Shown: one piece after another, positions 43,240-52,152 of the stretch
Layout: each line of letters begins with the position of its first letter
How positions within the stretch are numbered: the stretch's first letter is position 1
Source of the DNA: an uncultured Pelagibacteraceae bacterium
GTDB taxonomy: Bacteria > Pseudomonadota > Alphaproteobacteria > Pelagibacterales > Pelagibacteraceae
DNA: 64,000 bases
Direction of reading: 5' to 3'
NCBI GenBank assembly: GCA_902618205.1
Contig: CACMZL010000003.1
Span: 102,677-166,676, forward strand
Notes under the pieces: model-generated
What the model was told of the DNA's origin: nothing
The model's database searches: none
The model's input: only the letters and a program-made list of their open reading frames with translations
Made by a program: the position numbers and the translations under genes

Positions 43240-44391
43240 CTAAAGAACCACTAAATCTAATTTTTGTTTACCCATTCTTTCATTTCCCTCGTTTGTTACA
43301 AGAAATGTTTCTCCTAAATTCATTGCTAATTTATTTTCAGAATCCATCAATATCATGTGCATGAAGAAGACGTTACCTGGTTCTATGATGTAAGGATTGC
43401 CAGTATAAAGCATTGGCCAATCCATCCAATTTGGAGAAAAAGTTGCACCCAAGGAGTACCCACATGCATTCATTCTTGAATTTTTAAAGCCAAGATCATC
43501 AAAAGTTTTTGCATGAACATCAAAAACTTCTCCAATTTTATTCCCAGGCTTTAATTTCTTTTCACAATTTGTAAGAGCTTCAACACAAGCTTCATGCATT
43601 TTATGATGTTTTGGATCTGCTTTTCCTATGGGTATTGTTCTAAACATTGCTGAATGATAGTGCCTATAGGTTCCAGCCCATTCAATGGTTAACTGATCTT
43701 GATTATTAAGTATTTGTTTTTCTGCTTGATATCGACAGAGTAGGGCATTCTTTCCAGACCCTATAATAAATTCATTAGCAGGATAATCTCCACCTCCTTC
43801 AAATATAACTCTATTCATTTCAGCTAAAATTTTAGACTCACTTACTCCAGCTTTTGCATGCTTCCAAACTTCATCCAAAGCCTTGTCAGCTAAATTTGCT
43901 GCTTTTTTTACATAACTAATTTCTTCATTAGATTTAATTACTCTTAGTTTTGTGATTAATTCTGACTTATCCTCAATTGAACAATAGTTTTCTAATACTG
44001 TGTTAAGTCTTAATGCATTTCTTCCTGTAAGACCGTAGGCTTCATATTCAACGCCAATTTTTTTTCCTTTTAAGTTTAATTCATCTAAAATTATTTTGAG
44101 ATCATCTGCAGGATTAGCACCATCTTTATCAACCCAAATTCTGATATCACTAATATTGGATGTGTTTTGAGCTTGTCTTAGATCAGGGGCTCTAGTTAAT
44201 AATATTACATTACCTTTTTGATCTAAAACTAATGCTTGAAAAAAAACATATCCGAAAGTGTCGTAACCAGTGAGCCAATACATAGACTCCTGTCTAAACA
44301 TGATAAGAGCATCTACACCCTCATTTTTCATAGAATTTATTGTCTTTTCTTTTCTATTTGAGAATTCTTCTTTACTAAAATGAAGACCCAT
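43240..44391 (-). CDS. M24 family protein, creatinase/ectoine-hydrolase-like
   Basis: A 383-residue pita-bread-fold protein with an N-terminal creatinase-type domain (MYWLTGYDTFGYVFFQALVLD) and the C-terminal M24 domain. Metallopeptidase ligands are not conserved: the usual IDxGA reads IEWAGTYRHYHSAMFRT, and the GHGIG histidine position reads GYSLGATF. Those substitutions match the non-metal group that includes creatinase and ectoine hydrolase (DoeA), so a C-N hydrolase acting on a small compatible-solute-like compound is likelier than proline peptidase. The start overlaps the upstream hydratase-like gene by one base. A decayed tail of a paralogue lies at 39020-39109. Confidence 0.8.
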   Translation of the reverse strand: MGLHFSKEEFSNRKEKTINSMKNEGVDALIMFRQESMYWLTGYDTFGYVFFQALVLDQKGNVILLTRAPDLRQAQNTSNISDIRIWVDKDGANPADDLKIILDELNLKGKKIGVEYEAYGLTGRNALRLNTVLENYCSIEDKSELITKLRVIKSNEEISYVKKAANLADKALDEVWKHAKAGVSESKILAEMNRVIFEGGGDYPANEFIIGSGKNALLCRYQAEKQILNNQDQLTIEWAGTYRHYHSAMFRTIPIGKADPKHHKMHEACVEALTNCEKKLKPGNKIGEVFDVHAKTFDDLGFKNSRMNACGYSLGATFSPNWMDWPMLYTGNPYIIEPGNVFFMHMILMDSENKLAMNLGETFLVTNEGNERMGKQKLDLVVL

Positions 44392-45164
44392 TAACGAATG
44401 TTAACACTAACGGAACCAATTTTATCAACTGTTCCTTTGTATAATCCTTTTCCTTTAAAGGGAACTACTCCCACAGTTGAGCCTGTGAAAACATAAAAAT
44501 CTTTATTTAAGTTAATCTTTTCTTTCTTAACTTTATTTAAAACAAATCTTAAAGAATTTAATGGGTTAATATAAACAATATTTGTATTTCCGCTTACTTT
44601 TACTCCATTTTTTTTACTTACTAATGAAGTTTTTAAATTATTTAAATTTAATTTTTTAAATTTTGTTTTTCTTCCAACAACAAACTTTATGTTGAACCCA
44701 AAATCTCCACAAATATCTCCCAAATATGTAAATTTTTTATTTCTTTGTCTAAATCCAACTATTTCAAAACAAGGTCCCATATATTTAATAAATTTAGTGA
44801 CATTTGATTTTGTAACTTTACCTTTAAAATCAAAGAAAGATTTCTTAATAAAATAATAAACTTCAACCTCTATACCTTTAGTGTGTTGATTAATTTTTAC
44901 ATTTTGACCAGATTTAACTAACCTTTTTTTAAAAACTTTAGCTGTAAAAGGTTCTTTTTCCTTTAATTTTTTTAAAGCTTGAATTCCAGTTCCACCTGCT
45001 TTTATTCCAATTGTTTCATCTTTAATTTGATCTTCACACAATTTCCTAAGTTTGTTAGCTAAATTAATATTTTTACAATATTTTACCGGGATAGGGTTGA
45101 TGACTGTATTTGTGTTGAAAGCTTTTACAAGTCTTCCAGCGATACGATTAATTTCATTTTTCAT
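44391..45164 (-). CDS. 2-keto-4-pentenoate hydratase / fumarylacetoacetase-related protein
   Basis: A 257-residue protein whose C-terminal half follows the MhpD-type hydratase pattern: GPCFEIVGFRQR, GDICGDFGFNIKFVVG, INPLNSLRFVLN and VFTGSTVGVVPFKGKG. The N-terminus (IAGRLVKAF, GIKAGGTGIQALK) also fits. Such enzymes hydrate or decarboxylate 2-oxo-4-enoic acids. The sequence is unusually Lys/Asn-rich, as typical in this genome, so the exact subfamily is uncertain. It is coupled to the M24 gene by a one-base overlap and lies 9 bases after the M23 gene in transcription order. Confidence 0.72.
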   Translation of the reverse strand: MKNEINRIAGRLVKAFNTNTVINPIPVKYCKNINLANKLRKLCEDQIKDETIGIKAGGTGIQALKKLKEKEPFTAKVFKKRLVKSGQNVKINQHTKGIEVEVYYFIKKSFFDFKGKVTKSNVTKFIKYMGPCFEIVGFRQRNKKFTYLGDICGDFGFNIKFVVGRKTKFKKLNLNNLKTSLVSKKNGVKVSGNTNIVYINPLNSLRFVLNKVKKEKINLNKDFYVFTGSTVGVVPFKGKGLYKGTVDKIGSVSVNIR

Positions 45165-45173
45165 AGCCAGAAC

Positions 45174-45962
45174 TTATTGAAGAATGCTCATTGGATCAAG
45201 TCTAGTTTGAAACCAATTTATCCTAAAATCTAAATGAGGCCCGGTTGATCTTCCAGTGGATCCAACAGTTCCAATAATATCTCCTTGTTTAACTTCATCA
45301 CCAACTTTAACCATTACATTTTCTAGATGTGAATATATCGTTGAAATTCCATGTCCATGGTCCATTATTACAGTACCACCTGTATAATAAAGATCATCTT
45401 CTGCCATAGTCACTATTCCAGTTCCAGATGATTTGATTTCAGTTCCTTGTTTAGCTGCAATATCAATTCCATAGTGAGGCCATTTAGGTTTGCCATTAAG
45501 AATTCTTTGGCTACCATAAACTCCACTAATTATTCCTTTAACTGGCATAATAAATTGTTCAGTAAAGAAAGTTAAATCTGAATTAATAGCTCTTGCTTTT
45601 CCAATTCTTCCATTTTCTTCTTTAATTCTTTTATAAACAGATTCTGGTGGTGTAACTTTATTTTCAGGCAGACCATCTATTCTTTGAATATTATATTTTC
45701 GCTTAAAAACTTTTTTTATAACTTTATTTTTTTTACCATTGTTTAATTCAGTAATGGCTACATCGAATTTTCGATCTCTATCAATTCCAAATACAAAATA
45801 TCCATCCTCAGATACTTTAACTTGTGTTTTATCTACAAATACCTTTGACCCAGCTTCTGCTTTACCTAAAATAAAATGTCCTTGTAAAAATTTACCTTGA
45901 AACTCTAAAGCATGAGAGTGTGTAGAAAATATAATTGCTAAAAAAAGCAACAATTTTTTCAT
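45174..45962 (-). CDS. M23 family peptidoglycan endopeptidase (LytM domain), exported
   Basis: Starting at ATG 45962, which overlaps the SDR stop in a TAATG, the product is 262 residues with a signal peptide (KLLLFLAIIFSTHSHA). An N-terminal beta-sandwich-like region precedes the LytM domain at about residues 140-262: HYGIDIAAKQG with the first zinc His and Asp, HGHGISTIYSHL, then GPHLDFRINW where most relatives have HLH. The HLD variant is common in a proteobacterial subgroup. It should cleave peptide cross-links in the cell wall. An alternative start 15 bases upstream would lie inside the SDR gene. Confidence 0.83.
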   Translation of the reverse strand: MKKLLLFLAIIFSTHSHALEFQGKFLQGHFILGKAEAGSKVFVDKTQVKVSEDGYFVFGIDRDRKFDVAITELNNGKKNKVIKKVFKRKYNIQRIDGLPENKVTPPESVYKRIKEENGRIGKARAINSDLTFFTEQFIMPVKGIISGVYGSQRILNGKPKWPHYGIDIAAKQGTEIKSSGTGIVTMAEDDLYYTGGTVIMDHGHGISTIYSHLENVMVKVGDEVKQGDIIGTVGSTGRSTGPHLDFRINWFQTRLDPMSILQ

Positions 45963-46720
45963 TATTTTGCTGTCCAACCTCCATCAATCACAATTGATGT
46001 CCCGGTTATCATACTTGCAGCATCTGAAGCTAAAAAACATACTGCTGTAGCAACATCAGACTCTGTTGCAACTTTTCCCATGGGTATATTGCTTAAAGCA
46101 AGCTGTTTAAATTTTTTATTTTTAAAGAATTTTTTAACCATTGGGGTTTCAACAAATGTAGGTGCAACGGTGTTTACTCTAATATTTTTTGTTGCAAGTT
46201 CAACTCCCATTCCTTTTGTTAATCCCTCAATTCCAAATTTTGTCATGTTATAAATATTTCTACCTGACATACCAACATGCCCTAATTGTGAGGACATATT
46301 AATTATAGATCCACCTTTTTTTTTATTTTTTAACATTTTTAGGACTACTAATTGCGCAACATTGAATGCTGCTTTCATATTTAAATCGACAAGATAGTTC
46401 ATACTTGATTGTTTGATTTTTTCAAAAGGTTCAGGAATGTTTGTACCTGCGTTATTTACAAGAATATCAACTTTCTTAATTTTTTTTAATTTAGAAGAAA
46501 GATCCTCATAATCCATAATATCGCAAGTTATTTTAGTTAATTTTCCTTTAACTTTTTTTATATCTTTTTGAAGCTTGTCAAGATCAGAAGTAGTTCTACT
46601 TACTCCAATTATAATTGCACCAGCTTCTGCAAGAGCAATAGAGCATGCTCTACCAATACCTTTTCCCGCACCTGTTACTAAAGCAACTTTATTTTTTAAA
46701 TTAATTTTTTTTAAGTACAT
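45962..46720 (-). CDS. short-chain dehydrogenase/reductase (SDR)
   Basis: A 252-residue classical SDR: TGAGKGIGRA cofactor loop near residue 17, NNAG at about 90, the catalytic Ser in INMSSQLGHVG and the YxxxK motif in YNMTKFGIEG, and the C-terminal FLASDAASMITGTSIVIDGGW. Asp/Ser choice after the second strand (GVSRTTSDL) suggests NADP(H) preference, but this is weak. The substrate is unknown; the neighbouring GMC enzyme suggests alcohol or polyol oxidation. It abuts terC upstream and overlaps the M23 gene downstream. Confidence 0.9.
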   Translation of the reverse strand: MYLKKINLKNKVALVTGAGKGIGRACSIALAEAGAIIIGVSRTTSDLDKLQKDIKKVKGKLTKITCDIMDYEDLSSKLKKIKKVDILVNNAGTNIPEPFEKIKQSSMNYLVDLNMKAAFNVAQLVVLKMLKNKKKGGSIINMSSQLGHVGMSGRNIYNMTKFGIEGLTKGMGVELATKNIRVNTVAPTFVETPMVKKFFKNKKFKQLALSNIPMGKVATESDVATAVCFLASDAASMITGTSIVIDGGWTAK

Positions 46721-47299
46721 TTATAAAAATAGTTTTACGTCTGTATATATTAGCTCTATAGCAACAAATAATATTGCTAATAATCCAACCCATCCTATCC
46801 ATTTATACTTTTTAATCCAGCCAGATATCAATGTTGCTGCAGTAGCCATTAAAACTATTGATAAAACTAGACCAAATATCAATAACATGTAATGATCTCT
46901 AGCCGCTCCCGCTACTCCTAATACATTATCTAAACTCATTGTTACATCTGCTAGAATTACAGTTGTTATTGCCTTCATGAATGAACTGTTATCTACTTTT
47001 TTTACATTTTCTTCAGCATTACCATTCATTTTAATTACATCCACGTAAAGTCTGTAACATATATAAAGAAGTAATATTCCACCTATAAGTCTAAGTCCTG
47101 TGATTTGTAATAGATAAGCAGTTATTAGTGTAAATATAATTCTTAAAACTACTGCTGCTCCAATTCCCCAAAAAATAATTTTTTTTCTTTGCTCGGTTGG
47201 AAATTGAGAAGCAACCATCCCAATTATAATTGCGTTATCTCCTGCTAAAACTAAATCGATAAAAACTATTTGAAAAAAAATTACTATTTGTTCGGTCAT
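46721..47299 (-). CDS. TerC family integral membrane protein (YjbE-like)
   Basis: A 192-residue membrane protein with about six helices. Family motifs LVLAGDNAIIIGMVAS at the N-terminus and ILADVTMSLDNVLGVAGAA in the second half contain the paired acidic residues thought to bind or carry a metal ion, most often manganese. It overlaps the GMC gene stop-start by four bases and abuts the SDR gene. A TerB-like gene is about 6 kb away, in a separate operon on the other strand. Confidence 0.9.
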   Translation of the reverse strand: MTEQIVIFFQIVFIDLVLAGDNAIIIGMVASQFPTEQRKKIIFWGIGAAVVLRIIFTLITAYLLQITGLRLIGGILLLYICYRLYVDVIKMNGNAEENVKKVDNSSFMKAITTVILADVTMSLDNVLGVAGAARDHYMLLIFGLVLSIVLMATAATLISGWIKKYKWIGWVGLLAILFVAIELIYTDVKLFL

Positions 47300-48900
47300 C
47301 TTCTACTATCCTCAATTATCATATCAGCTGCTTTTTCCGCAATCATTATTGTCGGTGCATTTGTATTTCCTGATGTGATATGAGGCATAACAGAGGCATC
47401 TACAACCCTTAAATTTTCTAGTCCGTGAGCGACTAATCTATCATTAACAACAGCATTTTCATCTTTACCCATTCTACATGTGCTCACCGGATGGAATATA
47501 GTATTCGCAAATTTTCCAGCTTCAGTTGCTAATTCTTCATTATCAGTAATATTGATTCCCGGTCTAAGCTCTTCAGGTTGATAATCTTTATAAGCTTTAG
47601 ATTCCATAACAATTTTTCTTACAATCTTTAATGCTTTTCCAGCAATCTCACGATCTTCATCGGTAGATAAATAATTCATTTTTATTTTTGGTGAAACTCT
47701 GGTGTCAGGAGATTTTAATTCTATAGATCCTCTGCTTGTTGGTCTTACATTTGTAATTGTTGGAGTAAACGCTGGAAATTTATGTAAAGCTGATTTTCCT
47801 AAAAGATCGGTACTTGCTGGTGAAATATGAAATTGAAGATTTGGAGTTTCTAAATGTTCATCACTTTTAACAAAACCACAAACATAACTAGCACCAACTG
47901 TTAGAGGTCCTTTTCTTAAGAGAAGAAACTTTAAACCAGACAACATTTTTTTAGTAAAGCTGTAGTAAATATCATTTAAAGTTTCCAAATTTTTAATTTT
48001 ATAAACAGGCCTTAGCATTAAATGATCAGTTAGATTTCTCCCAACTCCTTGATGATCTTTTAATACATTAATATTATTTTCTTTTAGAAGTTCTCCTGGA
48101 CCAATTCCTGATGCTTGTAATATATGAGGCGAGCCTATTGTACCTGCGCTTAATATAATTTCTTTATTAGTTTCAACTGAAAATTCTTTTCCCTCTATCC
48201 AATAATTTACTTTTTTTGCTTTATTATTTTCAAATTCTATATTTTTAATGTGAGCCTTAGTAATAATTTTTAAATTTTTTCTACTCTTAACTGGATTTAA
48301 ATAACCTACAGCTGTACTACATCTAAAGCCATTTTTAATCGTAAATGGAAAATATCCCATACCTTCATTATCACCGTTGTTAAAATCTTCAGTTCTTTTA
48401 TAGCCATGCTCTTCAGCAGCTTCTAAAAATAGATCAAGAACTTTAAATGTTGCTCTAATTTTCTCAACTGCGATAGGCCCTCCAGAACCATGAAATTCAT
48501 TTTCTCCAAATTGAAAATTTTCAGATTTTTTAAAATAAGGAAGAACATCATCCCATGACCAACCAACATTACCTAGTTGTCTCCAATAATTATAATCATT
48601 AGATTGACCTCTGATGTAAAGCATTCCATTGATAGAGGAGCTTCCGCCTAGTGTTTTGCCTCTTGGATAAACCATTTGCCTGTTATCGCAGTTTGGTTCT
48701 TTTTCTGTATTAAAACACCAGTCAGTATCTGGATTGTGCATGGTTTTAAAATAACCACCTGGAATATGGATCCATGGATTAGTGTCTTTACCACCAGCTT
48801 CAAGTAAAAGAACTTTAGTACCAGGATTTGCTGTTAATCTATTAGCTAAAACACAGCCTGCTGATCCTGCACCAATAATTATATAATCAAATTTATCCAT
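47296..48900 (-). CDS. GMC oxidoreductase (choline dehydrogenase-like)
   Basis: A 534-residue GMC flavoenzyme. The FAD fingerprint IIGAGSAGCVLANRL is at the N-terminus; YPRGKTLGGSSSINGMLYIRGQ and GPGELL with SAGTIGSPHILQASGIG are GMC signatures 1 and 2, and HPVSTCRMG carries the catalytic His region. It oxidises an alcohol, with choline, other polyols or aromatic alcohols all possible. Betaine aldehyde dehydrogenase is not next to it, so a strict choline role is unsupported. It is the first gene of a six- or seven-gene minus-strand run and is divergent from the second TRAP operon. Confidence 0.9.
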   Translation of the reverse strand: MDKFDYIIIGAGSAGCVLANRLTANPGTKVLLLEAGGKDTNPWIHIPGGYFKTMHNPDTDWCFNTEKEPNCDNRQMVYPRGKTLGGSSSINGMLYIRGQSNDYNYWRQLGNVGWSWDDVLPYFKKSENFQFGENEFHGSGGPIAVEKIRATFKVLDLFLEAAEEHGYKRTEDFNNGDNEGMGYFPFTIKNGFRCSTAVGYLNPVKSRKNLKIITKAHIKNIEFENNKAKKVNYWIEGKEFSVETNKEIILSAGTIGSPHILQASGIGPGELLKENNINVLKDHQGVGRNLTDHLMLRPVYKIKNLETLNDIYYSFTKKMLSGLKFLLLRKGPLTVGASYVCGFVKSDEHLETPNLQFHISPASTDLLGKSALHKFPAFTPTITNVRPTSRGSIELKSPDTRVSPKIKMNYLSTDEDREIAGKALKIVRKIVMESKAYKDYQPEELRPGINITDNEELATEAGKFANTIFHPVSTCRMGKDENAVVNDRLVAHGLENLRVVDASVMPHITSGNTNAPTIMIAEKAADMIIEDSRR

Positions 48901-49035
48901 ATTTTTTATAAATAATCTTTAATGAATATTTAATGATTTTAAACATTTTTCTCATAAAAACGTCGAAATGACACTTGTATGTGGCTTTGATTTTTGAGAG
49001 GATCTTTACATTATAAATAAAAAGAGAGGGATATA

Positions 49036-50133
49036 ATGAAAAAAATCGTTTCAGCGTTGTTTGCTGCTTTTTTAGTATTTGGATTTATTTCAAATGCTAA
49101 TGCTGCAAAAACGTTAAAGTGTCAGACTGTTATTAGCGCTAAAGGTGATGAAGCGGTAATGTTAAAAGACTTTACTGACAACGTAACAAAACTAACAGGT
49201 GGATCTCTAAAATTTGAAATTATGCCAGCAGGAACAGTAGTTGGAGTTAAAGAAACTCTTGATGCTGTTGATAAAGGTTTGATTGATTGCGGATTTGCTT
49301 GGACTCACTATTGGTCTGGAGAACATCCAGCTGCTATGTTATTTGGTTCGCCAGTAGCAGGTGGTGGTGTAGGAATTGATAACATCGCATTCTTATCATG
49401 GTTTTTATATGGTGGTGGAGAACAACTATATGACAGACTATGGGGAGAAATGAAAAGAGACATTAAAGGTTTCATGCTTCAACCAGTTGGTCCAGAAGCT
49501 TTAGGATGGTTCCCAAGAAAAATCAAAGATATGGATGATTTCAGAACATTTAAGTTCAGAACTCCTCCAGGAATTCCAGGTCAAACTTATAAAGACATTG
49601 GAATAGCTTCTGTTGCAATGGGTGGTGGAGATATTCTTCCAGCATTGGAAGCAGGAACTATTGATGCTGCTGAGTGGTGTTGTCCTCAACCAGATAAAGT
49701 GTTTGGTATACATAAAGTATTAAAACACTACTATCTGCAAGGTTTACACCAAGTAGTCGTAAATGCTGACTTTTACTTAAACAAAAGCACTTACGATAAG
49801 TTCACCGACCATGAGAAATTTTCAATGAAGATGGCTGCTGATGCATCGTTGATGAGAGCTTTAGCTTACAGAATCAACACTAATGGATTAGCACTTAAAG
49901 ATCTAACTGAAAATCATGGTGTGATACTTGAAGATACACCAGCTGATTATTTCCCAGCTTATATGGCTGCAGCGAAAGCAACTTTAGAGAAAAATGCAAA
50001 AGAAAATGCATTCTTTAAAGAAGTTTATGACTCAATGATAAGCTTCGCTAATACTGCTGTACCATTTTGGTCTGGTGCACAAACATCGAATGCTAAGCTA
50101 GGAATGGCTTATGCTAATTCGTTGAAGAAATAA
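49036..50133 (+). CDS. dctP: TRAP transporter substrate-binding protein (DctP/TakP-like)
   Basis: A 365-residue periplasmic protein with a signal peptide (ALFAAFLVFGFISNANA, residues 7-23). The core sequence resembles the TakP group for 2-oxo acids or related carboxylates: VDKGLIDCGFAWTHYWSG, FKFRTPPGIPGQTYKDIG with the ligand-binding arginine, and MGGGDILPALEAGTIDAAEW. A good ribosome-binding site (GAGGG) precedes it. A perfect stem-loop plus T-run follows before dctQ. Substrate assignment is an inference from family similarity. Confidence 0.9.
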   Translation: MKKIVSALFAAFLVFGFISNANAAKTLKCQTVISAKGDEAVMLKDFTDNVTKLTGGSLKFEIMPAGTVVGVKETLDAVDKGLIDCGFAWTHYWSGEHPAAMLFGSPVAGGGVGIDNIAFLSWFLYGGGEQLYDRLWGEMKRDIKGFMLQPVGPEALGWFPRKIKDMDDFRTFKFRTPPGIPGQTYKDIGIASVAMGGGDILPALEAGTIDAAEWCCPQPDKVFGIHKVLKHYYLQGLHQVVVNADFYLNKSTYDKFTDHEKFSMKMAADASLMRALAYRINTNGLALKDLTENHGVILEDTPADYFPAYMAAAKATLEKNAKENAFFKEVYDSMISFANTAVPFWSGAQTSNAKLGMAYANSLKK

Positions 50134-50143
50134 ATAAAGTTAT

Positions 50144-50176
50144 TAAGCGGGCTTTTATAAGCCCGCTTATTTTTTT
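50144..50176 (+). terminator. stem-loop with T-run between dctP and dctQ (partial terminator)
   Basis: TAAGCGGGCTT (50144-50154), loop TTAT, AAGCCCGCTTA (50159-50169) form an 11-bp perfect hairpin followed directly by seven T residues. It has the form of a Rho-independent terminator but sits inside the operon, 11 bases after dctP and 19 before the dctQ start. Partial read-through would give more binding protein than permease. Confidence 0.85.
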
Positions 50177-50187
50177 CTAAAATTTAT

Positions 50188-50793
50188 ATGTCGGATAATC
50201 CTAAGTTAGATATTTCAGATGAAATGATAGCCGAAAGGCGATCAGGATCAGGAAAAATGCCTGATGATATGCCAACTTGGATGGCTAAAACTATAGTCAA
50301 CATAGACAAATTTAGTAAATTAATAGGAAACATTGTTTGCTGGATTACGATCCCACTAATGCTTGGGATGGTTTATGAAGTTTTAGCAAGAAAATTATTT
50401 TTAGCTCCTACAATCTGGGCTTATGATATGAGCAGATTTTTTTATGGAGCATTATTTATGTTGGGAGCAGGATACGCTCTTTCTAAAGGTGTTCATATTA
50501 GAGCAGATTTTTTATATAGAAATTTTAAAGTTAAAACTCAAGGCAGAATAGATTTTTGGCTTTACTTATTATTTTATTTTCCAGGATTAATAGTCTTTTT
50601 ATATATGACAACAGGCTTTGTCCAAGAAAGTATAATGAGAAACGAAAGAGGGATGGATACAACATGGATGCCATATATGTGGCCGATAAAATCTTGTTTA
50701 TGGATTGGAATTGTTTTTCTTCTCATCCAAGGTATTTCAGAACTGTTTAAAAGTTATTACGCAGCCGTCAAAGGTAAGTGGCCAGGTAGTTAA
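50188..50793 (+). CDS. dctQ: TRAP transporter small membrane subunit (DctQ family, large-loop type)
   Basis: A 201-residue membrane protein with a 45-residue soluble N-terminus and four helices. IWAYDMSRFFYGALFMLGAGYALSKGVHIRADFLYRN is typical of DctQ subunits of the mannitol/chloroaromatic-type TRAP group. It partners DctM for sodium-coupled uptake. The stop overlaps the dctM start by one base (TAATG). Confidence 0.9.
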   Translation: MSDNPKLDISDEMIAERRSGSGKMPDDMPTWMAKTIVNIDKFSKLIGNIVCWITIPLMLGMVYEVLARKLFLAPTIWAYDMSRFFYGALFMLGAGYALSKGVHIRADFLYRNFKVKTQGRIDFWLYLLFYFPGLIVFLYMTTGFVQESIMRNERGMDTTWMPYMWPIKSCLWIGIVFLLIQGISELFKSYYAAVKGKWPGS

Positions 50794-52130
50794 TGCTTTC
50801 ACATTTAATAGATCCTGCAATTTTAGGTTTCATACTTATAGGTGTGATGTTGTTTGCAATATTTATAGGATTTCCAATTTCATTTACTCTTATTTTTTTA
50901 GGATTTGTCTTTGGATACTTAGGGTTTGGAAAATTAGTTTTCTATTTAATGACATTACAATTTTCGATGGTAATGACCGAACAAACTCTCGCCGCCGTCC
51001 CCTTATTTGTATTTATGGGAATAATGATGGAACAAGCAGGTTTAATGGAGAGATTATTCTCAGCTTTCCAAATGATGTTGGCAAGAGTTAGAGGCTCTTT
51101 ATATTATGCAGTTTTATTTGTTTCAGTAATATTTGCTGCTGCTACTGGAATAGTTGGTGCATCAGTTACAATTCTTGGAATTATGGCAGCAAAATCAATG
51201 AATAGATCAAACTATGATGTAAAATTAGCTGCAGGTACAATTACTGCTGGGGGAACCTTAGGTATATTAATTCCTCCAAGTATTATGCTTGTAGTTATGG
51301 GTCCAATTATGGAAATTCCCGTAACTGATTTATTTGCTGCAGCAATAGTTCCAGGAATATTGTTGGCATGCTTATATGCTGCATATACTACATTCAGATG
51401 TATGATGAACCCAAAATTAGGTCCACCCATACCAGAAGAATTAAGAACAACAGATTTAAAAAAATTATGGCTAGAATTTTTCTTAGGATTAGTACCACCA
51501 GCAGCATTAGTATTTGCTGCATTAGGAAGTATTTTATTTGGATTTGCTACCCCAACTGAAGCTGCAGGATGTGGTGCAGGTGGTGCATTATTACTTTCAT
51601 TAGCTTACAAAAAATTAACATTAAGAAAGTTACAAGATGCTTTAGTTAAAACTTTAGAAATTTCTGCATTAATTATGGTTTTAGTAGCTGCGTCTAATTT
51701 CTTTGGAGCAGTGTTTGCAAGATTAGGAACCCCAATGGTTTTAACAGATTTCCTTTTGTCACTTGAGATGAATAAATATTTAATTTTAGGAATAATCATG
51801 ATTATGATTTTTCTTTTAGGATGGCCTTTAGAGTGGGTACCTATTGTTATGATAGTCGTTCCAATTATTTTACCATTAGTTGAAGCATTAGGATTTAATT
51901 TAACTTGGTTTGCAATTCTTGTTGCTGTTAATTTGCAAACCGCCTGGCTCTCACCCCCCGTAGCATTATCTGCGTATTTTTTAAAAGGAGTAGTTCCAAG
52001 TTGGGATTTAAAAGATATTTATCTTGGAATGATGCAGTTCATGGTATTACAGATAATTGGATTAATTATAATCATTGCGTATCCAAAAATAGTACTGTGG
52101 TTGCCAACTCTCTTATATGGACAGCAGTAA
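50793..52130 (+). CDS. dctM: TRAP transporter large permease subunit (DctM family)
   Basis: A 445-residue permease with about twelve hydrophobic segments. TEQTLAAVPLFVFMGIMMEQAGLMERLF, FAAATGIVGASVTILGIMA, GTLGILIPPSIMLVVMGP and TAWLSPPVALSAYFLKG are standard for the DctM type paired with the longer DctQ. It completes the second TRAP transporter. Two overlapping antisense or frame-shifted open frames are shadows. An NCS1 transporter gene follows 22 bases downstream. Confidence 0.93.
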   Translation: MLSHLIDPAILGFILIGVMLFAIFIGFPISFTLIFLGFVFGYLGFGKLVFYLMTLQFSMVMTEQTLAAVPLFVFMGIMMEQAGLMERLFSAFQMMLARVRGSLYYAVLFVSVIFAAATGIVGASVTILGIMAAKSMNRSNYDVKLAAGTITAGGTLGILIPPSIMLVVMGPIMEIPVTDLFAAAIVPGILLACLYAAYTTFRCMMNPKLGPPIPEELRTTDLKKLWLEFFLGLVPPAALVFAALGSILFGFATPTEAAGCGAGGALLLSLAYKKLTLRKLQDALVKTLEISALIMVLVAASNFFGAVFARLGTPMVLTDFLLSLEMNKYLILGIIMIMIFLLGWPLEWVPIVMIVVPIILPLVEALGFNLTWFAILVAVNLQTAWLSPPVALSAYFLKGVVPSWDLKDIYLGMMQFMVLQIIGLIIIIAYPKIVLWLPTLLYGQQ

Positions 52131-52152
52131 ATAATTGATTAATATCATATAG

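Noticed and set aside
39020..43340. Recent att-type duplication flanking an integrated element
   Set aside because: The two M24 tails differ at many bases and no integrase or tRNA target is present, so a recent site-specific insertion is unsupported.
39856..47299. Tellurite-resistance operon (TerB-like plus TerC)
   Set aside because: The genes are about 6 kb apart on opposite strands, and TerA, TerD, TerE and TerZ are missing.
50705..51091. 128-codon frame overlapping dctQ and dctM
   Set aside because: Both overlapped genes are complete and recognisable; this is a frame-shifted shadow rich in Phe, Arg and Asn.
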